A program made the position numbers and the translations under genes. The notes beneath the pieces were generated by a model that worked only from the letters and a program-made list of their open reading frames with translations, searched no databases and was not told the origin of the DNA. 64,000 nt of DNA from an endosymbiont 'TC1' of Trimyema compressum. GTDB taxonomy: Bacteria > Bacillota > TC1. Numbering within the stretch: position 1 is the first letter of the stretch; every line of letters starts with the position of its first letter. Location: positions 310,001 through 374,000 of the forward strand of contig NZ_CP014606.1 in assembly GCF_001584725.1 (NCBI RefSeq), given 5' to 3'. Shown here one piece after another: positions 59,001 through 64,000 of the stretch.

Positions 59001-59671
59001 TAATGCAAAAAGGCTTAGAGGCTTCTATGGCATTTAAAATTATGGAGTTTGTGAGAAAAGGAAGAGGCTTAACAGATGAATTTAGAGCAGTAATGATTGA
59101 AAATAATGTGCCAGAATGGTACATAGCATCTTGTGAAAAAATCAGCTACATGTTTCCTAAAGCTCATGCAACTGCCTATGTTATGATGGCTTTTAGACTA
59201 GGTTATTTTAAAATTTTCCATAAAGAAGCATTTTATGCTAGCTATTTTAGTATTAGAGGGGAAAATTTTGATTTTAATCTTTTTAAAGATAAAAAAAGTG
59301 TTAAGGATGGTTTAGACCAATTAAGTGGTATTAAGATGATGACTGCAAGAGATAAAGAGATAAAGAGCTTGCTTGAAATTGCCTATGAAATGTATTTAAG
59401 GGGTATTAGCGTTCTTAATATTGACTTAAATCAATCAGATGCAGCTCGTTTTAAAGTAGTGGAGGGTAATCTGTTACCACCTTTTCTAGCAATTCCTGGA
59501 CTTGGTGTTAAAGCGGCGGAAACAGTTGTTACTGAAAGAAATAAAAGTCCATTTTTATCTATTGATGATGTTAGAAGAAGAGGAAAACTCAATAATAAAA
59601 TTATTGAAGAAATGAAAGAGCTGAAAATCTTAGATGATTTACCAGAAAGTGAACAACTTTTGTTATTCTAA
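56009..59671 (+). CDS. polC: DNA polymerase III PolC-type alpha subunit lacking the 3'-5' exonuclease domain
   Basis: Replicative polymerase of low-GC Gram-positives. Domains in order: PolC N-terminal region (1-230), OB fold (about 230-310), PHP starting VELHLHTKMSALDATL (about 321), C-terminal part of PHP, zinc-finger cysteines CSYC and CPHCG (697-725), palm with catalytic Asp pair in VPDIDLNFSGEYQP (about 752/754), and the C-terminal beta-clamp-type end EQLLLF. PolC is usually about 1430 residues; this is 1220. At residues 380-395 GIEGYLYDDSDKENLKKSAY runs straight into HIVLIVKNMIGLKHLY. The exonuclease normally inserted here (DxETTG, HNASFD and HRAxxDA motifs) is absent. The frame is otherwise intact. 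Confidence 0.95.
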   Translation: MNQKWNDFLDKLNMDSELKEQIRNPLNVEIMVKKESQRFMLIIETEFFLTIEKIQIIEGVLEKAFYPYGAYVFPRNNYVLDAIEKMYPYLSYRISKKALFFKDVPMTFNYKEGILNITLPSSFHVSSFKNRKINTSLFKWFKRMFDREDYLKDIILDSNEKFEDTLVSIEEKEKEAVSKVNEIQLERKEYVKTKEKAIKKTRESHVLFGNSILEEGTYPESLMDPLKNVVYYGIVYQLEERILKNGSLLITFALLGKMTGIYCKMFLKKNEDRPNLKNGQFLKIKGNGQIDLYKKDITLTVKDINIYFPEIISDKAPAKRVELHLHTKMSALDATLDIHDLFKRMKEYGHNTVAITDHGVVQIFPEAYTLGKKENIKVLFGIEGYLYDDSDKENLKKSAYHIVLIVKNMIGLKHLYELVTESHLNNFYRRPKIPMSKLKDLREGLILGSACEAGELYRAIVEGKPKERIKEIASFYDYLEIQPISNNLYMVRNGLVENEEVIRNYNREIVALGEELNKPVVATGDVHFLEKEDQLYRAVLMKSKGFRDVSQPALYYRTTEEMLKEFDYLGAEKAYKVVIENTNKVAGWIEEEITPVPKEFFPPEIDGAENQVKEITLDMAHEIYGNPLPEIVEKRLDKELKSIISNGFSVLYLIAHKLVKKSNEDGYIVGSRGSVGSSLVATMMGITEVNPLVPHYLCSYCKTSEFIEDGSYSCGADMPDKNCPHCGEKYIKDGFHIPFETFLGFDGDKVPDIDLNFSGEYQPIIHRYTEEIFGKGNVFKAGTIGTVADKTAYGFVRKYYEEENLILPKEVAINAIASGCVGVKRTTGQHPGGIMVVPKSTDIHYFTPLQRPADDTKSDIITTHFDYHSIGDQLVKLDLLGHDDPTIIKYLEEITGVDVKHIPLDQQDVMSLFLSADALNLEEPFVDVGSLGLPEFGTSFVRQMLKDTKPSMFSDLLRISGFSHGTDVWLNNAKDLIVSGRVKLSEAISTRDDIMVYLMQKGLEASMAFKIMEFVRKGRGLTDEFRAVMIENNVPEWYIASCEKISYMFPKAHATAYVMMAFRLGYFKIFHKEAFYASYFSIRGENFDFNLFKDKKSVKDGLDQLSGIKMMTARDKEIKSLLEIAYEMYLRGISVLNIDLNQSDAARFKVVEGNLLPPFLAIPGLGVKAAETVVTERNKSPFLSIDDVRRRGKLNNKIIEEMKELKILDDLPESEQLLLF

Positions 59672-59712
59672 AAGATATGTTACAATAAAAGTTAGTAAAG
59701 GAGGCATGTTTT

Positions 59713-60138
59713 TTGAGAAATGCAGCGTTTTTTTTAACGCCTAAAAGTGAATTGGTTTTTCTTAAAAGGGATGCAACAGTTCGTCAAGGAACGGAAAAGT
59801 TGGAAAATCACCCCTTTTTGGAAATTATAGTAATTGACGATGAAGGAAAATTAACGGGTATACTTAGTACTAAAGACTTATTAATAGCTTATCGTCACAT
59901 TGAAGGATTGTCATTTGAAACAGCCCACCAATTTAAAATTAAAGATATATTTAAAGAAGGTAATTTGAGAACAGTCTATATTGATACACCTGAAGATGAT
60001 TTAGTTGCTATTGGTGCAAAGCAAAATATTATACCTGTAGTCGATAGTGTAAATACATTTATGGGCATTGTCAGGAGAGCGGATTTACTCCAACAGTATT
60101 ACCAAGAAATGAGGCAACTTAAAGATGGAAGAGATTAA
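59713..60138 (+). CDS. CBS-domain-pair protein
   Basis: 141 residues forming two CBS motifs: FLEIIVIDDEGKLTGILSTK and IIPVVDSVNTFMGIVRRADL. Such pairs usually bind adenine nucleotides and regulate a partner. It overlaps the malic enzyme gene by 14 nt, so the partner may be that enzyme; this is inference. The TTG start at 59713 follows AAAGGAGG by 8 nt; the nearby ATG is in another frame. Confidence 0.85.
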   Translation: MRNAAFFLTPKSELVFLKRDATVRQGTEKLENHPFLEIIVIDDEGKLTGILSTKDLLIAYRHIEGLSFETAHQFKIKDIFKEGNLRTVYIDTPEDDLVAIGAKQNIIPVVDSVNTFMGIVRRADLLQQYYQEMRQLKDGRD

Positions 60139-61315
60139 AAAAGATTATGGTAGATTAGCACTGAAATTACATGAAAAATGCCAAGGGAAAATGGAAATAA
60201 AAAGCAAAGTGCCTTTGGACTCAAAAGAGGATTTGAGTATTGCCTATACACCAGGAGTAGCAGAACCATGTTTGCATATTGCTGATAACAAAGAGGATGT
60301 TTATCGATATACAAATAAAGGGAATTTAATTGGTATTGTAACAGATGGTACAGCTGTTTTAGGGTTAGGGGATATTGGACCTGAGGCTGCTTTACCAGTT
60401 ATGGAAGGAAAGGCTATTTTATTCAAGCATTTTGGAAATGTTGACGCTTTTCCTATTTGCTTAGATACTTCAGATCCAGAGGAAATTGTTTCTATTGTAA
60501 AAGCCATGGCACCGGGATTTGGTGGTATCAATTTAGAAGATATAAAAGCGCCAAACTGCTTTTATATTGAAGAACAATTAAAAAAACAATGCAATATTCC
60601 TATTTTTCATGATGATCAGCATGGAACTGCTGTTGTTACATTAGCAGGTATACTCAATAGTGTTAAGCTAGTAGACAAAACCATGTCCCAATTAAAAGTA
60701 GTTGTAAATGGTGCAGGAGCAGCTGGTATTGCTATTACTAAATTACTTTTGGATATTGGTGTATCAGATGTATTTTTATGTGATACAACAGGCATTATTT
60801 ATGAAGGCAGATTAGAAGGCATGAATACTTTTAAAGAAGAGATGAGTTTAATAACCAATAGAGAAAAGAGAACAGGTAATTTAGGAGATGCTTTAAAAGG
60901 CAGTGATGTTTTTATTGGGGTTTCAGTAGCAGGAGCAGTAACTACAGATATGGTTAAGACTATGAATACTGATAGTTTTGTATTTGCAATGGCTAATCCT
61001 TTACCGGAAATATTACCTGTGGAAGCAAAGGCTGGTGATGCTAAGGTTATTGCTACAGGACGTTCGGATTTTCCCAATCAAATAAATAATGTGTTAGCTT
61101 TCCCGGGTATTTTACGGGGAGCCTTAGATGCCAAAGCTTCAGATATTAATGAAGCTATGAAAATTGCAGCTGCTGAAGCAATAGCTTCTTTAGTTTCAGA
61201 TGAAGAATTAAGTGAAGACTATATTATTCCAAGTCCCTTGGATGAAAGAGTTGGACCTTTAGTAGCTAAAAAAGTATTTGAAGCTGCTGTAATCTCAGGC
61301 GTGGCTAGAAAATAG
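60125..61315 (+). CDS. Malic enzyme (NAD(P)-dependent malate dehydrogenase, decarboxylating)
   Basis: Oxidative decarboxylation of malate to pyruvate and CO2. SIAYTPGVAEPCLHIAD, metal/malate site GGINLEDIKAPNCFYIEEQL and FHDDQHGTAVVTLAGIL, NAD(P) fold VVVNGAGAAGIAITKLLL, and ATGRSDFPNQINNVLAFPGI. 396 residues, the short bacterial type. Cofactor preference cannot be read with confidence. Followed by a terminator. Confidence 0.95.
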   Translation: MEEIKKDYGRLALKLHEKCQGKMEIKSKVPLDSKEDLSIAYTPGVAEPCLHIADNKEDVYRYTNKGNLIGIVTDGTAVLGLGDIGPEAALPVMEGKAILFKHFGNVDAFPICLDTSDPEEIVSIVKAMAPGFGGINLEDIKAPNCFYIEEQLKKQCNIPIFHDDQHGTAVVTLAGILNSVKLVDKTMSQLKVVVNGAGAAGIAITKLLLDIGVSDVFLCDTTGIIYEGRLEGMNTFKEEMSLITNREKRTGNLGDALKGSDVFIGVSVAGAVTTDMVKTMNTDSFVFAMANPLPEILPVEAKAGDAKVIATGRSDFPNQINNVLAFPGILRGALDAKASDINEAMKIAAAEAIASLVSDEELSEDYIIPSPLDERVGPLVAKKVFEAAVISGVARK

Positions 61316-61319
61316 AAAT

Positions 61320-61350
61320 TAAAAAGGCATCTTTAAGGATGCCTTTTTAT
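61320..61350 (+). terminator. Rho-independent terminator
   Basis: Stem AAAAAGGCATC / GATGCCTTTTTA after the malic enzyme gene. Confidence 0.88.
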
Positions 61351-61362
61351 AGTAAAAATATT

Positions 61363-61734
61363 TTATTTCACAAGATCATTTGGATTTGTAACTGCTTGAC
61401 GGCTACAAACGTTTCTAGCAGTATAAGTTCCTTTTAATTGGAATTTCTCTGCTAAGTAAGTAATTACATCGTAAGCAATTTGCTGTGCTCTTTCAACGTC
61501 TATTACACCTTCAGTTGTCATTGCTCTGTGTTGAGGGTAAAAACAGGTTGCATATACTTTTGCTTCGTCTTTCACAATGTCATAGACACTTTCATCGACA
61601 ACAGCGTAGATGCCGCCTAATAGTACTTTTTCTTGAGGTGGAGTAGTTCTCTCTAATTCAAATACATAATCGATGTTTTGTGAAGAGTTGAGCATTTTGT
61701 CACATACAAAGTTTACTGAGATTTTAACGTTCAT
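61363..61734 (-). CDS. Hypothetical protein, intact frame
   Basis: 123 residues, MNVKISVNFVCDKMLNSSQN to the C terminus TNPNDLVK, soluble, no signal peptide. It has a Cys near residue 11 and others in YATCFYPQHRAM and ARNVCSRQAV. Start preceded by AAGGAGTTG on the minus strand. The clean frame and good ribosome-binding site argue it is expressed. I do not recognise a family. Confidence 0.72.
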   Translation of the reverse strand: MNVKISVNFVCDKMLNSSQNIDYVFELERTTPPQEKVLLGGIYAVVDESVYDIVKDEAKVYATCFYPQHRAMTTEGVIDVERAQQIAYDVITYLAEKFQLKGTYTARNVCSRQAVTNPNDLVK

Positions 61735-61782
61735 AAAATCAACTCCTTAATTTGTTATTTGAGTTCATTATACATGAAAATG

Positions 61783-61814
61783 TTTTCATAATCAATTATT
61801 TTCATAATCAATTA
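61783..61814 (+). repeat. Tandem duplication of a 16-bp unit
   Basis: TTTTCATAATCAATTA occurs twice back to back, directly followed by the next duplication. Confidence 0.9.
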
Positions 61815-61850
61815 AATTAAAGAAATACTGATAAATTAAAGAAATACTGA
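61813..61850 (+). repeat. Tandem duplication of a 19-bp unit
   Basis: TAAATTAAAGAAATACTGA occurs twice back to back, ending at the ribosome-binding site of yigZ. Both duplications look like slippage products. Confidence 0.9.
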
Positions 61851-61859
61851 GAGGCAAAT

Positions 61860-62462
61860 ATGGATTTAGAAATTTTTAAAATTAAGAAAGAAATGAATGC
61901 AGAAATTAATATTGAACGTTCAGTTTTCATTGGGCATTCATACTTAGTTGAGGATGAAGCAGTTGCTAAGTCTATTATTAAATCTGTTAAAAATAAAAAT
62001 AAAGAGGCCACCCATCACTGCTCCGCCTATATGATTGGTCGTTCTAGTCAATATGAATTTTGTGATGATAATGGAGAACCAAGTGGCAGTGCAGGATTCC
62101 CAATTTTAAATGCTATTAAAAGCTATGGGGTGACCAATACTCTAGTCATTGTAACACGGGGGTATTATGGCGGTAAAAAACTAGGGGTTCGTGGCCTAAT
62201 TGAAGCTTATGGTAGATGTGCAAAGGAGGTCCTTGAATTAAGTGGAAAAATACAGTGGCTGGAAATGGTGTATCTATTAGTAATAACCCCATATCAAAGT
62301 GTAGATTCCATTATGCACTATTTAGATAAAAATGAGATTAAACCAGTTTATAAGGATTTTCAACAGTTTGTTACTTTTAAAATTGAATTACCTGAAAAGC
62401 AATATGCTGAGTTTTCAAATTTCTTACAGCAATTTCATGATGTAACATTTTCTAAAATATAA
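61860..62462 (+). CDS. yigZ: YigZ/IMPACT family protein
   Basis: 200 residues with the UPF0029 N-terminal domain: SVFIGHSYLVEDEAVAKSII, THHCSAYMIG, DDNGEPSGSAGFPIL and VTRGYYGGKKLGVRGLIEAY. A DUF1949-type C-terminal ferredoxin-like fold follows. Role unclear; relatives bind translation factors or nucleic acids. Start after GAGAGGCAAAT, immediately behind the two tandem duplications. Confidence 0.9.
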   Translation: MDLEIFKIKKEMNAEINIERSVFIGHSYLVEDEAVAKSIIKSVKNKNKEATHHCSAYMIGRSSQYEFCDDNGEPSGSAGFPILNAIKSYGVTNTLVIVTRGYYGGKKLGVRGLIEAYGRCAKEVLELSGKIQWLEMVYLLVITPYQSVDSIMHYLDKNEIKPVYKDFQQFVTFKIELPEKQYAEFSNFLQQFHDVTFSKI

Positions 62463-62503
62463 AAAAGTGTTATAATGAAAAATAAGGGAAAGGGGGAAGT
62501 CTT

Positions 62504-62860
62504 TTGTCAATAAGAGAGAAAAAAGAAGAACTTCTAAATGCAATTAAAGTATCTAAAGAATATATGGCCTTTGAGGATGCTAAAAGGGACTTATCATCCT
62601 ATCCAGATCAAGGTTCTTTTTTAGATGAATATAAACAACTTTTACTAGAAAGCCAATTAGAACAGTTGTTAGGTGGTGGCTCAAATTCAAATTTACAAGA
62701 GAAAATGGAAGTGATGTATGAGGAGCTTTCCAAACACGAAGTAATCAACCGTTATTTAATTGCTGAGTATCAGTTGAAAAATGTTTTAACTAATATTTAT
62801 AAAGACTTAAATCATATTGTTGAGTATAGTGAAAGCGACAACCGCTTTTTCTTTAGTTAA
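62504..62860 (+). CDS. YlbF/YmcA-family protein
   Basis: 118 residues, largely helical, SIREKKEELLNAIKVSKEYM, FEDAKRDLSSYPDQGSFLDE and LIAEYQLKNVLTNIYKDLNH. Matches the YlbF/YmcA (Com_YlbF) family; B. subtilis members form the Y-complex that directs RNase Y processing. Start TTG at 62504 after AGGGAAAGGGGGAA. Upstream of a TPR protein by 19 nt. Confidence 0.82.
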   Translation: MSIREKKEELLNAIKVSKEYMAFEDAKRDLSSYPDQGSFLDEYKQLLLESQLEQLLGGGSNSNLQEKMEVMYEELSKHEVINRYLIAEYQLKNVLTNIYKDLNHIVEYSESDNRFFFS

Positions 62861-62879
62861 ATAAGGAGATAGATAATAA

Positions 62880-63536
62880 ATGAGTGTGTCAAATAATAAA
62901 AGAAAAAGAATTATTCAAATTTTTGCTATTGGTATGGCATTAATATTTTTTGCAGGAATATTAATGGGTGCTATTGGCTGTATGGCTATGCCTAAAAAGA
63001 CGCCTCAAACTGCTAATACACAGCCTTCAAATTATGAGAATTTAGCTGCATCAGATGGGGATTTAGAAGCTACTTTAAATGCTATTAATCAATATCAAAA
63101 CAATATTAATGAAAATCCTGAAAGTGTTCCAGATTTAATTGGCATTGCTCAAAAATATACCTTGCTAGCTTCAACCTATGAAAAGCAAGGTAATATGGAA
63201 TTGAGAAATGATGCTTACAATAAATCAATTCCATTCTATGTGTTGATTGGAGAAAAGAGCCCTGAAACTAAGATTGCAGCAGATTATAGAATTGCAGAAG
63301 CTTATGGAAAAGTTGGTAATCTTGAGGAAGCAGAAGTTCGTTATCAAAAACTGCTAGAAACAGAGGTTGCTTCAGACCAAGTATCTATTTATCTTACTTA
63401 TGGTTCTTTTTTAAGAAATGATAAAAAAGATGAAGCTGGAGCCCAGGTGTATTTTGATAAAGCATTAGAAGCTTCAAAGACGGATGATCAAAAGAAACAA
63501 GTTCAAACAATGATTGATACAATTAAATCCAAATAA
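62880..63536 (+). CDS. Membrane-anchored TPR-like protein
   Basis: 218 residues. Cytoplasmic basic start (SVSNNKRKRI), one N-terminal helix IIQIFAIGMALIFFAGILMG (residues about 10-30), then an exported helical domain with TPR-like repeats (YTLLASTYEKQGNMELRNDA; ADYRIAEAYGKVGNLEEAEV; LTYGSFLRNDKKDEAGAQ). Probably a protein-interaction scaffold at the outer face of the membrane; exact role unknown. Confidence 0.82.
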   Translation: MSVSNNKRKRIIQIFAIGMALIFFAGILMGAIGCMAMPKKTPQTANTQPSNYENLAASDGDLEATLNAINQYQNNINENPESVPDLIGIAQKYTLLASTYEKQGNMELRNDAYNKSIPFYVLIGEKSPETKIAADYRIAEAYGKVGNLEEAEVRYQKLLETEVASDQVSIYLTYGSFLRNDKKDEAGAQVYFDKALEASKTDDQKKQVQTMIDTIKSK

Positions 63537-63546
63537 CTTCAACTTA

Positions 63547-63578
63547 TTAAACCTTCTGTAATTTTACAGAAGGTTTTT
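63547..63578 (+). terminator. Rho-independent terminator
   Basis: Stem AAACCTTCTGTAA / TTACAGAAGGTTTTT. Confidence 0.9.
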
Positions 63579-63583
63579 CTATG

Positions 63584-63608
63584 GGGTGAAAAGTGGTGAA
63601 AAGTGGGA
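63584..63608 (+). promoter_or_regulatory. Probable MraZ-binding repeats
   Basis: Three boxes GGGTG, TGGTG and TGGGA with identical 5-nt AAAAG spacers (10-bp period), just upstream of a -10 TATAAT at 63619-63624. MraZ operators are TGGGN repeats with 5-nt spacers at this position, so mraZ is probably autoregulated. Confidence 0.7.
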
Positions 63609-63643
63609 CTAATTATGATATAATGTGCTAGTAGGTGGTGAGA

Positions 63644-64000
63644 GTGTTGTTACCCTTTTTAGGTGAGTATTATCATAGTGTAGATTCAAAAGGCAGGATG
63701 ATTATCCCTTCCAAATTCAGAGACGGCTTTGTAGAGATATTTTATTTGTGTAAAGGATTTGAAGACTGTCTGATGATTTTAAGTTCTAATGAAGTTCAGA
63801 AAATTGAAACTAAAATTAAGGAAACACATCTCACTAATAAGGATATAAGGCAGTTTATGAGAATCTTTTTCTCAGGTATGGTAGATGTAAGTTTTGATCC
63901 CCAAGGCCGGATATTGATTCCCAAATCCCTTAGAGCTTTTGCTGGTATCGATAAGGAAGCTGCCGTTGTGGGAACAGGACTTTACTTGGAAATATGGCAA
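63644..64000 (+). CDS. mraZ: Transcriptional regulator MraZ (3' truncated by window edge)
   Basis: First gene of the division and cell wall cluster. GEYYHSVDSKGRMIIPSKFR is the first AbrB-like half; VSFDPQGRILIPKSLRAFAG is the second. GTG 63644 or TTG 63647 follows AGGTGG. The frame is open to the end, ending in VVGTGLYLEIWQ. Its downstream neighbours should be rsmH and fts genes. Confidence 0.92.
   Translation, partial: MLLPFLGEYYHSVDSKGRMIIPSKFRDGFVEIFYLCKGFEDCLMILSSNEVQKIETKIKETHLTNKDIRQFMRIFFSGMVDVSFDPQGRILIPKSLRAFAGIDKEAAVVGTGLYLEIWQ

Overview
The window is AT-rich chromosomal DNA from a low-GC Gram-positive bacterium. The best match is Clostridia (Eubacteriales); I cannot name a genus. 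The evidence is the order rpsB-tsf-pyrH-frr-uppS-cdsA-dxr-rseP-ispG-proS-polC, a T-box leader before ileS, a Firmicutes-type 6S RNA, PolC-type replicative polymerase, and mraZ at the right edge.

The outstanding property is decay. About 25 protein genes are broken by frameshifts in short homopolymers, by nonsense codons that mostly look like C-to-T or G-to-A changes, by internal deletions, and in one case by a small inversion. The damage is concentrated in accessory genes: ABC exporters, the AraC, LytTR, OmpR and GntR regulators, a histidine kinase, a PASTA protein, an osmoprotectant transporter, a sortase-anchored surface protein and a phage integrase. Long core genes (ileS, proS, polC, guaA, malic enzyme, oleate hydratase) are uninterrupted, so sequencing error is an unlikely general explanation. 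Three apparently identical 1265-bp copies of an IS3/IS150-like element, all with the same dead transposase, sit at 13166-14430, 32937-34201 and 44040-45304, each next to a truncated gene.

Layout. 1-2.4 kb: Fur-family tail, hpt, guaA. 2.4-9.5 kb: a broken flavodoxin, an intact HxlR regulator, and a broken AraC regulator, exporter pair and adenosine/adenine deaminase. 9.6-12 kb: oleate hydratase. 12-16.3 kb: a second, degenerate guaA, IS copy 1, a remnant ECF transporter with an intact S component, and a dead surface protein. 16.3-20.3 kb: T-box, ileS and a NifX-like protein. 20.4-26.2 kb: a run of dead genes (LytTR regulator, FtsX/ATPase exporter, PASTA protein, two-component system). 26.2-31.4 kb: 6S RNA, the osmoprotectant operon (only the permease intact) and a YdcF-like protein. 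31.5-40.4 kb: cysteine desulfidase-type enzyme, IS copy 2, half an amidohydrolase, thrC-trpB and a TrkH-like K+ transporter. 40.6-42.7 kb: three tRNAs and trmK-nif3. 42.7-45.4 kb: phage/ICE remnant with IS copy 3. 45.6-59.7 kb: translation, lipid-carrier, isoprenoid and replication core genes. 59.7-64 kb: CBS protein, malic enzyme, yigZ, ylbF-like, TPR protein and the start of mraZ.

The most interesting observation is that PolC is 1220 residues long and lacks the whole 3'-5' exonuclease domain that normally interrupts the PHP domain. A replicase without built-in proofreading fits the heavy slippage-type damage around it, but the causal link is inference. The site-2 protease gene rseP in the same core cluster is also dead: its HEXXH motif is lost and it is frameshifted.
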